Source of the DNA: an uncultured Granulicatella sp.
GTDB taxonomy: Bacteria > Bacillota > Bacilli > Lactobacillales > Aerococcaceae
Direction: 5' to 3'
Assembly: GCA_937891475.1 (NCBI GenBank)
Contig: CALATC010000075.1
Location: forward strand, 1-8,061
DNA length: 8,061 bases
Each line of letters starts with the position of its first letter. The stretch's first letter is position 1. Below the pieces are notes generated by a model that had not been told where the DNA came from, ran no database searches, and saw nothing but the letters and a program-made list of their open reading frames with translations. The translations under genes were made by a program, and so were the position numbers. Positions 1 to 7,165 of this stretch are shown piece after piece.

Positions 1-46
1 GCGGACTATACCGCCGGTAAGGAATTACACCTTGCCCCGAAAATGT
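1..46 (-). promoter_or_regulatory. FMN riboswitch (RFN element), 5' half, cut by the left edge
   Basis: Read on the minus strand, this stretch has the conserved 5' core of the RFN element: CGGGGC, then a P2 stem AAGG-tgtaatt-CCTT, then ACCGGCGGTATAGTCCGC. The usual P2 pairing is AGGG with CCC; here both arms differ while pairing is kept, which supports a folded RNA. The remaining stems and the 3' half of P1 lie beyond base 1. In Firmicutes this aptamer binds flavin mononucleotide and shuts off riboflavin synthesis (rib operon) or riboflavin uptake (ribU) genes by early termination or by masking the ribosome site. The controlled gene is therefore expected just left of the window on the same strand. 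Which of the two it is cannot be seen. Confidence 0.93.
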
Positions 47-47
47 T

Positions 48-89
48 ATTTTATATACAAAGAGTACCACACTTTTTTTTGAATGACAA
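48..89 (-). promoter_or_regulatory. Possible promoter of the FMN riboswitch transcript
   Basis: On the minus strand, TTGTCA (84-89) is a good -35 match. At 17 bases it is followed by TACTCT (61-66), a weak -10. A better -10-like string, TATAAAAT (48-55), lies further on but has no -35 at the usual distance, and it would start the RNA only a few bases before the aptamer core. One of the two probably drives the riboswitch transcript. I cannot decide between them from sequence alone. Confidence 0.4.
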
Positions 90-161
90 TTATTCTGCTT
101 GAGTTCTCAAAAAAGGCTAATTTTTATTATTAACAGTTCCTAAAAGCTTTAAGACATTTCA

Positions 162-2981
162 TTATTTCAATACTTTTCTCAAATATTGACCTGTAAAGCT
201 TCCTTCAACTTGAGCTACTTCTTCAGGTGTTCCAGTAGCGACAACTAGTCCTCCGCCACTTCCACCTTCTGGTCCCATATCAATAATATAATCAGCTGTT
301 TTGATCACATCTAAATTATGTTCGATCACTAAAACGGTATTTCCTGATTCTACTAAACGATTCAACACTTCTAATAAACGAGCAATATCATCCGTATGAA
401 GCCCTGTTGTTGGCTCATCTAATACATAAAAGGTATTTCCTGTAGACACTCGTTGCAGTTCGCTCGCTAATTTCATCCGTTGTGCTTCTCCACCCGATAA
501 AGTTGTAGCGGATTGTCCTAAAGTCACATAGCCTAAACCAACATCTTTAATGGTTTGAAGTTTTCGCTTGATTTTTGGCACAGCTTGGAAAAATTCTACC
601 GCATCATCTACCGTCATTTCTAACACTTCAGCAATACTTTTTCCTTTATATTTAACTTCCAATGTTTCTGAATTATAACGACTACCATGGCAAATTTCGC
701 ACGGAACGTATACATCTGGTAGGAAATGCATTTCAATTTTTAAAATACCGTCTCCCTTACATGCTTCGCATCGTCCACCTTTAACATTAAAACTAAAACG
801 TCCTTTTTTATAACCACGTAATTTTGCTTCATTTGTAGTTGCAAATAAGTCACGAATATCATCAAATACACTTGTGTACGTCGCTGGATTACTTCTTGGA
901 GTACGACCAATTGGACTTTGATCGATATCAATAATTTTATCCAATCCATCATATCCTTCAATCGATTTAAAAGCACCTGGTTTTTCTTTTGATTTTGAAA
1001 TTTCTCTTGCTAGAGCTTTTTTCAATACTCCATTGACAAGCGAACTCTTTCCAGAACCTGAAACTCCTGTAACGGCTACTAATCTTCCTAAAGGAATATC
1101 CACATTCACAGATTTTAAGTTGTTTTCACTAGCTCCTTTTAAGTGAATCCACCCTTTATCTTCTATTCTACGTTCCGTTGGAACTGCAATTGATTTTTTC
1201 CCTGATAAATATTGACCCGTCAATGAGTTTGGATTTTTTTCCACTTCTTCTGGAGTTCCAGCAGCAATAATTTGTCCACCAAATTCTCCTGCACCTGGTC
1301 CGATATCAATTAAGTAATCTGCTGCTCTCATAGTATCTTCATCATGCTCTACTACAATTAATGTATTTCCTAAATCACGCATATTTTGTAATGATTGAAT
1401 TAGTCGATCATTATCTCTTTGATGCAATCCAATCGATGGCTCATCTAAAATATATAATACTCCAGATAAATTCGATCCGATTTGAGTCGCCAAACGAATC
1501 CGTTGCGCTTCTCCCCCTGATAAAGTTCCTGCTGCACGACTTAAGTTCAAATATTGCAATCCAACATTTTTCAAGAATGTTAAACGAGATTGCACTTCTT
1601 TTAAAATAGGAGCGGCAATTTGTTCATCTTGTGGAGATAACGTTAAGTCTTTGAAAAACTCAAGTTCTTCATCAACGGAAAGTTCCAATACTTCACTAAT
1701 ATGTTTATGATTCACTTTTACAGCTAATGCTTGTTCATTTAAACGATGTCCATGACAAGCTTTACACGATAATTCCGTCATATATTGACGCATTTGTTCT
1801 CTAGTATAATCGCTATTTGTCTCATGATAACGACGTTTTACATTGACAATGACCCCTTCAAAAGGCACATCCACATCACGAACGCCCCCAAATTCATTTT
1901 CATAATGGAAATGGAAAGTGGCATCTCCAGAACCATATAACACTAAATTTTTCTGAGACTGTGTTAATTTTTCAAAAGGTAAATCCATTGGAACTTTAAA
2001 CTGCTCACAAAATTGGCGTAACATTTCTGGATAATAGTTCGAACTAATCGGATTCCAAGGCGCTAATGCCCCTTCATTTAAAGTTTTCGCTTTATCTGGA
2101 ATAACTAAATCGATATCCACTTCTAATTTCATTCCTAATCCATCACATTCCGGACAAGCTCCAAAAGGTGCATTGAATGAAAATAGACGTGGCTCTAATT
2201 CTCCAATCGTAAATCCACAATGAGGACAAGCATAATGTTCACTAAATAGGATTTCTTCTTGCCCAATGACATCGACAATAGCATATCCTTCTGCTAAACG
2301 AAGCGCTGCTTCTAATGAATCGAATAATCTTGAACGGCTCTTATCCGACACAATAATACGGTCAACAACAATTTCAATCGAATGTTTTTTATTTTTTTCT
2401 AATGAAATTTCATCCGTTGTCTCCATCATTTCGCCATCTACTCGAATACGAATATAGCCGTCTTTTTGAATCGATTCGAAAACTTTTTTATGTTCTCCTT
2501 TTTTCCCTTTTACAATCGGTGCTAAAATTTGAATTTTTGTTCTTTCTGGCAATTCCATTACACGATTCACCATTTGTTCAATCGACTGACTTTCAATTAG
2601 AGTGCCGTCATTTGGACAATACGGTTTTCCTACACGTGCATATAGTAATCTCAAGTAATCATTAATTTCCGTTACTGTTCCCACAGTTGAACGAGGATTA
2701 CGAGAAGTTGTTTTTTGGTCAATCGCAATTGCTGGACTTAATCCATCAATACTATCAACATCTGGTTTATCCATTTGCCCTAAAAATTGTCGTGCATAAG
2801 CTGATAAACTCTCTACATATCTTCTTTGCCCTTCTGCATATAATGTATCAAAAGCTAGTGAACTCTTCCCTGAACCGGATAATCCTGTAATTACTACTAA
2901 TTGATCTCTTGGAATCGTTACATCAATATTTTTTAAATTATGGGAGCGTGCTCCTCGAACGATAATCTGATCTTTCGCCAT
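162..2981 (-). CDS. uvrA: UvrABC system protein A (excinuclease ABC subunit A)
   Basis: UvrA is the damage-sensing ATPase of nucleotide excision repair. As a dimer it scans DNA with UvrB, loads UvrB at the lesion, and leaves before UvrC cuts. The 939-residue product has the full family layout. The first ABC half has Walker A at 33-41 (GLSGSGKSS), signature LSGGE at 487-491 and Walker B with D513-E514. The second half has Walker A around K645, LSGGE at 828-832 and Walker B D855-E856. Two zinc modules are complete: C252-x2-C255-x20-C276-x2-C279 and C738-x2-C741-x19-C761-x2-C764. The length is normal and no key residue is missing. The ATG start follows GAGGAAG at five bases. uvrB is not adjacent, unlike the uvrBA operon of Bacillus. 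A LexA box overlaps the promoter upstream. I see no convincing terminator between the stop codon and the FMN riboswitch. Confidence 0.98.
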   Translation of the reverse strand: MAKDQIIVRGARSHNLKNIDVTIPRDQLVVITGLSGSGKSSLAFDTLYAEGQRRYVESLSAYARQFLGQMDKPDVDSIDGLSPAIAIDQKTTSRNPRSTVGTVTEINDYLRLLYARVGKPYCPNDGTLIESQSIEQMVNRVMELPERTKIQILAPIVKGKKGEHKKVFESIQKDGYIRIRVDGEMMETTDEISLEKNKKHSIEIVVDRIIVSDKSRSRLFDSLEAALRLAEGYAIVDVIGQEEILFSEHYACPHCGFTIGELEPRLFSFNAPFGACPECDGLGMKLEVDIDLVIPDKAKTLNEGALAPWNPISSNYYPEMLRQFCEQFKVPMDLPFEKLTQSQKNLVLYGSGDATFHFHYENEFGGVRDVDVPFEGVIVNVKRRYHETNSDYTREQMRQYMTELSCKACHGHRLNEQALAVKVNHKHISEVLELSVDEELEFFKDLTLSPQDEQIAAPILKEVQSRLTFLKNVGLQYLNLSRAAGTLSGGEAQRIRLATQIGSNLSGVLYILDEPSIGLHQRDNDRLIQSLQNMRDLGNTLIVVEHDEDTMRAADYLIDIGPGAGEFGGQIIAAGTPEEVEKNPNSLTGQYLSGKKSIAVPTERRIEDKGWIHLKGASENNLKSVNVDIPLGRLVAVTGVSGSGKSSLVNGVLKKALAREISKSKEKPGAFKSIEGYDGLDKIIDIDQSPIGRTPRSNPATYTSVFDDIRDLFATTNEAKLRGYKKGRFSFNVKGGRCEACKGDGILKIEMHFLPDVYVPCEICHGSRYNSETLEVKYKGKSIAEVLEMTVDDAVEFFQAVPKIKRKLQTIKDVGLGYVTLGQSATTLSGGEAQRMKLASELQRVSTGNTFYVLDEPTTGLHTDDIARLLEVLNRLVESGNTVLVIEHNLDVIKTADYIIDMGPEGGSGGGLVVATGTPEEVAQVEGSFTGQYLRKVLK

Positions 2982-3038
2982 TCCATCTTCCTCTATTTCT
3001 ATCTATAATCAAAAACTCTGCCCTTAGGCGTTCACCTT

Positions 3039-3067
3039 AGTATAGCATAGTTTCTTTTACATTACGA
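3039..3067 (-). promoter_or_regulatory. uvrA promoter (extended -10)
   Basis: On the minus strand, TATACT (3039-3044) is preceded by TGC (3045-3047), giving an extended -10 of the form TGnTATACT. The -35 position at 17-base spacing (3062-3067) reads TCGTAA, a poor match, which suits an extended -10 promoter. The start of transcription would fall about 50 bases before the uvrA ATG. The -35 region overlaps the LexA box, so bound LexA would block RNA polymerase. Confidence 0.7.
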
Positions 3068-3078
3068 ACAAACGTTCT
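3065..3078. promoter_or_regulatory. LexA (SOS/DinR-type) operator of uvrA
   Basis: The site reads CGAACAAACGTTCT. Against the Bacillus LexA consensus CGAACRNRYGTTYC, 13 of 14 positions fit; only the last base departs. It is an imperfect inverted repeat (GAAC-n4-GTTC) located at the -35 region of the uvrA promoter and seven bases beyond the stop codon of the fic gene. uvrA is a classical SOS gene, repressed by LexA until RecA-driven self-cleavage of LexA follows DNA damage. Position and match together make this call strong. It also implies the genome encodes LexA, which many streptococci lack. Confidence 0.88.
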
Positions 3079-3085
3079 TGTTCGA

Positions 3086-4060
3086 TTATACAAGATAGTA
3101 CAATCGATTTTTTGTAGTTCCTGTTTTCTTTAGTAATCCTATTTCTACATATTTTTTCAAATATCTTCTCACACTAGCTCCACTCATTCCTAATAATTCC
3201 TGAGCTTGATAAGCACTAACAGATTGATGCGCTTTTAAATAAGTTTCTAATACTCGATAATATTCTTTTTCCTTTACAGTTAAATAAATAACAAAATCTT
3301 CCACTACAGAAGCAGTTTCTCCATAAGACTCTAATGTTTGAAGAATAGCTTGCAACATAAATTCAATAAAATAAGTGGCATCATTTTCTCGATTACTCTT
3401 ACTTAAAGCATCATAGTAACCTTGTTGATGATTATAAATAACAGATTCTATCGGTAGCCATTCAAATAAGGAATTCCACTTACTTAAAATTAAACTTTGC
3501 CATAAACGACCCATTCTTCCATTTCCATCCTCAAACGGATGAATGATTTCTAATTCAAAATGAATAATACATGACTTAACAATCGGAGAAATCGTACTAT
3601 TCTTTCCCCAATCAAACAAGTCTTGAACCAATGACCCAACAAACTGTGCTCTAGCACCTATATGCACGACTCTACCATTCGAATCATAAATTCCTACATC
3701 GCCAAGTCGAAATTTACCTGGCAGTTTAACTAACCCTTGCATGAGTAAGTGATGCGCTAATAAAAAATCATTGATTTCATATGGATCCATTTTAAATACC
3801 TGTTCGTAAGCTTCATAAGCATTTTGAACTTCATGAATATCTTTTTGAGGGCCTAATACTCTCTTCCCTTCAATAATATCGGTGACTTGTTCTAACGTTA
3901 AAGAATTATTTTCAATTGCTAATGAAGATTGAATAGAACGAATTCGATTTTCCTTTCGCAAATGCAATTCTCTTTTTTCAAATGATAATTGCGTTGATTT
4001 TTCAGATATTTCTTGTACCAAATTTAGTATTTTCTCTGTAATACGGTAATGGGGTATCAT
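3086..4060 (-). CDS. Fic-domain protein (class II, probable AMP transferase) with C-terminal winged helix
   Basis: Fic proteins usually transfer AMP from ATP to a hydroxyl side chain of a target protein. The catalytic motif is complete, HPFEDGNGRMGR at 174-185, with the catalytic H174 and the phosphate-binding glycines and arginines. Upstream, SLAIEN at 46-51 fits the autoinhibitory motif (S/T)xxxE(G/N) with E50. Placed N-terminal to the Fic core, it defines class II Fic proteins, which hold themselves inactive until the helix moves. A segment GKFRLGDVGIY resembles the target-docking flap. The last 55 or so residues (270-324) look like a winged helix: QAQELLGMSGASVRRYLKK, then a wing. The frame stays open 33 codons further upstream, but the ATG at 4060 follows AAGGGAG, and the longer version would run through the promoter and repeats, so I take 324 residues. 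It is a single gene with no antitoxin-like partner. Its target is unknown. Confidence 0.9.
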   Translation of the reverse strand: MIPHYRITEKILNLVQEISEKSTQLSFEKRELHLRKENRIRSIQSSLAIENNSLTLEQVTDIIEGKRVLGPQKDIHEVQNAYEAYEQVFKMDPYEINDFLLAHHLLMQGLVKLPGKFRLGDVGIYDSNGRVVHIGARAQFVGSLVQDLFDWGKNSTISPIVKSCIIHFELEIIHPFEDGNGRMGRLWQSLILSKWNSLFEWLPIESVIYNHQQGYYDALSKSNRENDATYFIEFMLQAILQTLESYGETASVVEDFVIYLTVKEKEYYRVLETYLKAHQSVSAYQAQELLGMSGASVRRYLKKYVEIGLLKKTGTTKNRLYYLV

Positions 4061-4091
4061 CAATATGCGCTCCCTTCTTTCTATTTGTATC

Positions 4092-4100
4092 AGTATATCA
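4092..4100 (-). promoter_or_regulatory. fic promoter (extended -10)
   Basis: The minus strand reads TGA-TATACT, an extended -10, about 32 bases before the chosen ATG. The -35 position at 17 bases (4115-4120) shows no good hexamer and lies inside the array of 11-base repeats. A promoter with a poor -35 and a repeated motif over and upstream of it is typical of one that needs an activator, though a repressor would fit as well. Confidence 0.6.
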
Positions 4101-4104
4101 TAAA

Positions 4105-4148
4105 TGAGCAAATTTTGAGCAGAATGTGAGCAGATTATGAGCAGATTC
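4105..4148 (-). repeat. Four tandem 11-base direct repeats (TGCTCA-n5) at the fic promoter
   Basis: On the plus strand the hexamer TGAGCA occurs at 4105, 4116, 4127 and 4138, exactly 11 bases apart; on the coding strand for fic it reads TGCTCA. The five-base spacers are aattt, gaatg, gatta and gattc, so they are AT-rich and less conserved, while the hexamers are identical. The period of about one helical turn puts all four on one face of the DNA. The two copies nearest the gene overlap the spacer and -35 region, and the other two lie just upstream. The six-plus-five layout is that of PhoP/OmpR-family boxes, so this looks like an operator and not an incidental tandem repeat. What binds it is not shown. 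Confidence 0.8.
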
Positions 4149-4157
4149 CTACTCAAC

Positions 4158-4210
4158 AAAAAAAGTCTGAACCTTCATAGTCCCTCCCTATCAAAATTCA
4201 GACATTTTTT
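4158..4210. terminator. Bidirectional terminator between exoA and fic
   Basis: The arms GTCTGAA (4165-4171) and TTCAGAC (4197-4203) pair perfectly, flanked by seven A's on the left and six T's on the right, so the hairpin is followed by a U run in either direction. The loop is long (25 bases) and may hold a small inner pairing ATAG/CTAT. It starts 15 bases beyond the exoA stop and ends exoA transcription on the minus strand, separating it from the fic promoter. Confidence 0.82.
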
Positions 4211-4218
4211 GTAAATTC

Positions 4219-4980
4219 TTAGATAATTTCCATCTCCACTGGACAGTGGTCACTTCCGGTTACATCCGCACGAATTTTCACTTCTTGAATGCGAGAAGTT
4301 AACACTTTTGATACAACAAAATAGTCAATTCTCCATCCAATATTTCTTGCACGAGCGCCACCCATATAGCTCCACCAAGTATAAGCTCCTACTGTATCCG
4401 GGTAACGAAAACGGAACGCATCTACTAAGCCGTTCTCTACAATTTGATCAAATTTTTCACGCTCTTCTTTTGTAAATCCTGCATTTTTTGTATTTGTTTT
4501 TGGATTTGCCAAATCGATTTCCTTATGAGCTACATTTAAGTCTCCACAAAAAATAACCGGTTTTGTTTCTTCTAACTTTTTGATAAACGCTAAGAAATCA
4601 TCTTCCCACACTTGGCGATAACTTAAACGTGTTAAATCACGTTTTGCATTTGGTGTATAAACTGTCACTAAATAATAATCTGCATACTCTGCTGTAATGA
4701 CACGTCCTTCTTGATCATGTTCTTCAATCCCTAATCCATATTGAACAGAAATCGGTTCTTCCTTTGTAAAAATAGCTGTTCCAGAATATCCTTTTTTCAC
4801 TGCTGAATTCCAATAGGCATGATAGCCTGCAAATTCCATTCCTAAATCTACTTGCTCAGACTGTGCTTTTGTCTCTTGTAAACATAAAATATCTGGTTGA
4901 GCTTCTAATATATATTCTTGTAAAGCTCCTTTATTTAAAACCGAACGAATTCCATTCACATTCCATGTTGTTAATTTCAT
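4219..4980 (-). CDS. exoA: Exodeoxyribonuclease III / AP endonuclease (ExoA, Xth family)
   Basis: This enzyme cuts the DNA backbone 5' to abasic sites and trims 3' blocking groups in base excision repair, using Mg2+. The 253-residue product matches the usual length of Bacillus ExoA. Family landmarks are all present: TWNVNGIRS at 5-13 with N7, LQETK at 34-38 with the metal-binding E36, VYTPNA about a third of the way in with the conserved tyrosine, GDLNVAH at 146-152 with D147 and N149, and SDHCPV at 243-248 with the catalytic D244-H245 pair. The ATG at 4980 follows GGAGG closely. An ATG 11 codons earlier lies inside the probable -10 box and is rejected. It has its own promoter and terminators on both sides, so it is a single-gene unit. 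No LexA box is visible, so it is not an obvious SOS gene. Confidence 0.96.
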   Translation of the reverse strand: MKLTTWNVNGIRSVLNKGALQEYILEAQPDILCLQETKAQSEQVDLGMEFAGYHAYWNSAVKKGYSGTAIFTKEEPISVQYGLGIEEHDQEGRVITAEYADYYLVTVYTPNAKRDLTRLSYRQVWEDDFLAFIKKLEETKPVIFCGDLNVAHKEIDLANPKTNTKNAGFTKEEREKFDQIVENGLVDAFRFRYPDTVGAYTWWSYMGGARARNIGWRIDYFVVSKVLTSRIQEVKIRADVTGSDHCPVEMEII

Positions 4981-5008
4981 ACTTCTTCCTCCACGTTCAT
5001 TTTGTTCT

Positions 5009-5037
5009 ATCATAACAATTTTATAAAATGATGACTA
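5009..5037 (-). promoter_or_regulatory. exoA promoter
   Basis: On the minus strand, TAGTCA (5032-5037, four of six) stands 17 bases before TATGAT (5009-5014, five of six). TG two bases upstream of the -10 adds the extended form TGTTATGAT. Transcription would start about 20 bases before the ribosome binding site. Confidence 0.6.
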
Positions 5038-5046
5038 GCAAAAAGA

Positions 5047-5094
5047 TACCGACCTCCAACGGTTAGATTTTTAGTCTAACTTTTGGGGTCGGTA
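5047..5094. terminator. Long palindrome after the histidine kinase gene, probable terminator
   Basis: TACCGACC (5047-5054) pairs with GGTCGGTA (5087-5094); after one bulged base CCAA (5056-5059) pairs with TTGG (5083-5086); after a two-base mismatch GTTAGA (5062-5067) pairs with TCTAAC (5075-5080) around a seven-base loop, about 18 pairs in all. On the minus strand the hairpin is followed by TCTTTTTG, so it can end the regulator/kinase transcript 20 bases after the kinase stop. The stem is longer than termination needs. One arm, GACCCCAAAAGTTAGAC, resembles, as I remember them, the terminal inverted repeats of some IS3-family elements, so the hairpin may derive from a mobile element. Confidence 0.8.
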
Positions 5095-5113
5095 TTTCAG
5101 AAATACTTTTTCT

Positions 5114-6298
5114 CTAAACATCCACATCATTCGGCAAGCAAATATAAAAGCTAATCACTTCTCCAACGGATTCAGCTAACATTCTTCCGCCATGACTTCG
5201 AACAATATTATCCGCAATGGCTAACCCTAATCCTGTTCCACCAGTTTCTTTCGAACGAGATCCTTCTGCACGATAGAAACGGCTAAATAAATGTTCCAAC
5301 ACTTCTTTAGAAATAGGTTCTCCAATATTACGAACAGCAATGGTGATAATGTCTTTTTGTTCCAACACTTCTATCGTAATTTTCGTATTTTCACGACCAT
5401 ATTTAATCGCATTTGACAGTAAGTTATGAATGACACGCACCATTTTTTCAGCATCCATCTCCAAGACCATTTTTCTTTTTGGTGGAATGACTTCAATTGT
5501 CATTTGACGTTTTTGTGCTTCTAATTCAAAATCGGCTGCTACTTGTTCTAAGAAATTTGCTACCGGAATATCATTCAATCGCAATGGTGCTCCATTTGGA
5601 CTTGTTGTTGTATATTCAAACAAATCATCTACTAATGCCTTCATTTGTTGCGCTTTATGATACGCAATTTCTGCATAACGTTTTGTTTCTTCTGGTGTTT
5701 TAGGCTTTCCATTAATGACTAATCCTAAATACCCAATAATAGACGTTAAAGGGGTACGAATATCATGAGAAACATTTGTAATCAATTCATCTTTTGATTT
5801 TTCAATCATCCGTTCATCTTCCATGGCGCTTACAGTTGAATCTACTAAACGGTTAATACTCGTCACGACTTTTCCCATATCTCCTGCTAATTGGAAAGGA
5901 ATTCTTCGATCATAATCTCCTTGAGCAATTAAATGTAATTCCTCTAAAACATGAGACAATTGCATTTGATGATAACGACGAATTAAACGCCAATAAGTAA
6001 ATCCAATCGCAAAAATAATTGAACTAATAGAAAAAATATTTTTATATAATTGAATTTCACTTGGTTCAACATTCCAAGCTTGGCGAATCGAACGAGTTCC
6101 ATCTACAAAGTATCCAGGCGCATCTAAAAATTGATTCAACAATACTAAAGCTCCTAAATATAAGACAAAGACGATACAGAGTGTAATCACGCCTTCTAAA
6201 AATAATTCACTAATTTCCCGGGCTGTTAATTTTAAAAGGGCAGCAGGCTTTTCCTCTCTATCTGCCTTTTTTTGAAAAAATTTGCTATTTACTTTCAA
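5114..6298 (-). CDS. Membrane sensor histidine kinase (HAMP, HisKA, HATPase_c)
   Basis: It is the sensor partner of the response regulator encoded just upstream. From a TTG start at 6298 the protein has 394 residues: a short basic cytoplasmic tail; membrane segment 1 (about 36-58); a small outside loop of about 30 residues; membrane segment 2 (about 88-106); a HAMP linker (about 107-160); the phosphoacceptor motif NVSHDIRTPL with H178; the N box with N296 (HNLLSNAIKYG); and the ATP-lid motif GGTGLGL from 353. All catalytic motifs are intact. The outside loop is too small for a large ligand-binding domain, which suits sensing at the membrane. The start is uncertain: there is no ATG near the N-terminus, the frame stays open to a GTG at 6367, and TTG at 6298 gives a 14-base overlap with the regulator gene, normal for such pairs. 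General form resembles VanS/PhoR-type kinases, but the signal cannot be told. Confidence 0.92.
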   Translation of the reverse strand: MKVNSKFFQKKADREEKPAALLKLTAREISELFLEGVITLCIVFVLYLGALVLLNQFLDAPGYFVDGTRSIRQAWNVEPSEIQLYKNIFSISSIIFAIGFTYWRLIRRYHQMQLSHVLEELHLIAQGDYDRRIPFQLAGDMGKVVTSINRLVDSTVSAMEDERMIEKSKDELITNVSHDIRTPLTSIIGYLGLVINGKPKTPEETKRYAEIAYHKAQQMKALVDDLFEYTTTSPNGAPLRLNDIPVANFLEQVAADFELEAQKRQMTIEVIPPKRKMVLEMDAEKMVRVIHNLLSNAIKYGRENTKITIEVLEQKDIITIAVRNIGEPISKEVLEHLFSRFYRAEGSRSKETGGTGLGLAIADNIVRSHGGRMLAESVGEVISFYICLPNDVDV

Positions 6299-6980
6299 TT
6301 TTATAGCCAACTCCCCATACGGTTTCAATAACCTTATCTCCACCTGTTGCTTCAGCAATCTTGTCACGTAAATGACTTACGTGAACCATTACCGTTTTAG
6401 TAGAGACAATACTTTCTTGTTGCCATACCGTTTCAAAAATTTCATCTGCACTAAATACTTTATTAGGGTGACTTGCTAGTAAGAATAAAATTCCAAACTC
6501 TAACACCGTTAATTGAATTTCTAAACCATCTAATGTTGTTACTTGATGAGAACCTTTATTAATTAATAATGGACCAATCGTAATTTCTTCAGCACTTTCA
6601 CTTTCTTTTGTTAAAGCTGAAGTTCGACGTAATAATGATTTTACACGTGCAATGACTTCTAATGGGTTAAAAGGTTTTGTTACATAATCATCTGCCCCAT
6701 TTGTTAATCCTTGAATTTTATCAATATCTGTTGATTTGGCACTTAATAATAAAATTGGTAAAGCATCATTCGTTTTGCGAATTTCATGCACAACAGAAAT
6801 CCCATCTAACCGTGGCATCATAATATCTAAAATCACCATATCAATATCTGGATAAGCTTGAATTTTTTCTAATGCTTGTTTTCCATCATATGCTTTTACA
6901 ATTTCAAACTTTTCATTTCTTAAATAAATGGATAATAATTCAACAATCTCGCGATCGTCATCTACGACTAAAATTTTCAT
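6285..6980 (-). CDS. OmpR/PhoB-family response regulator
   Basis: It receives phosphate from the overlapping kinase and controls transcription. The 231-residue product has a receiver domain (1 to about 118) with acidic pocket D8-D9, phosphoacceptor D52 in LDIMMPRLDG, switch residue S80 and K102 in TKPFNP, then a linker, then a winged-helix DNA-binding domain (about 130-231) ending VIETVWGVGYKIE, characteristic of OmpR/PhoB proteins. The likeness is nearest to VanR-type regulators, by general impression only; no van resistance genes are present. The ATG at 6980 follows AGAGGGA at five bases; an ATG six codons earlier lacks a comparable site. The operon is regulator then kinase. Regulators of this family bind tandem direct repeats about 11 bases apart, and such an array lies before the fic gene, but a link is only a hypothesis. 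I found no clear promoter in 6981-7077. Confidence 0.95.
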   Translation of the reverse strand: MKILVVDDDREIVELLSIYLRNEKFEIVKAYDGKQALEKIQAYPDIDMVILDIMMPRLDGISVVHEIRKTNDALPILLLSAKSTDIDKIQGLTNGADDYVTKPFNPLEVIARVKSLLRRTSALTKESESAEEITIGPLLINKGSHQVTTLDGLEIQLTVLEFGILFLLASHPNKVFSADEIFETVWQQESIVSTKTVMVHVSHLRDKIAEATGGDKVIETVWGVGYKIESK

Positions 6981-7120
6981 AAAAATCCCTCTTTTCATAT
7001 TCTTTTCAACTTTATCCTACTCAATCTCTAACAAAAACTCCACCATTTCATTAAAATCTTGAAAATTCTTTAATAATTTGACAAAAAAATCGCTTCTATA
7101 TGCATGAATACACGTTTTTT

Positions 7121-7129
7121 TGCTATAAT
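7121..7129 (+). promoter_or_regulatory. lipL promoter (extended, perfect -10)
   Basis: TGC-TATAAT is a consensus extended -10, ending 36 bases before the lipL ATG. No -35 match occurs at 16-18 bases. A perfect TTGACA at 7078-7083 lies 40 bases upstream of the -10, too far to pair with it. The rest of the divergent gap (6981-7120) is AT-rich, and I see no further operator or hairpin in it. Confidence 0.7.
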
Positions 7130-7165
7130 GTAAGTGTATTCCTAATTTATTGGAAAGGATTTTTT

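Noticed and set aside
99..110. Palindrome TTGAGTTCTCAA as a uvrA terminator
   Set aside because: Only two bases separate the arms and no T run follows on the minus strand, so it cannot act as an intrinsic terminator as it stands.
1361..2890. Several plus-strand open frames of 60-90 codons opposite uvrA
   Set aside because: They are antisense shadows of a highly conserved gene, without ribosome sites or recognisable domains.
3021..3030. GCC/GGC mini-hairpin in the uvrA leader as a terminator or attenuator
   Set aside because: The stem is three bases and the T run follows only after several other bases; too weak to call.
3086..4060. FicT/FicA toxin-antitoxin pair
   Set aside because: The inhibitory motif is inside the Fic protein itself and no small antitoxin gene is adjacent.
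4105..4148. CRISPR array or replication iterons
   Set aside because: The units are far too short for CRISPR, and no replication initiator gene or origin features lie nearby; the position on a promoter favours an operator.
4061..4159. 33-codon N-terminal extension of the Fic frame
   Set aside because: It would run through the terminator's A run side, the repeat array and the -10 box, and it has no ribosome site; the ATG at 4060 follows AAGGGAG.
5114..6980. Vancomycin-type resistance cluster, because the regulator and kinase look VanR/VanS-like
   Set aside because: No vanH, vanA/B, vanX or related gene is in the window; the likeness is at family level only.
7078..7083. Perfect TTGACA as a -35 for lipL
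   Set aside because: It lies 40 bases before the perfect TATAAT, and nothing resembling a -10 stands 16-18 bases after it.
7100..7165. In-frame upstream ATG of lipL
   Set aside because: It lies upstream of the extended -10 and so would not be on the transcript; the ATG at 7166 has a proper ribosome site and begins the conserved protein.
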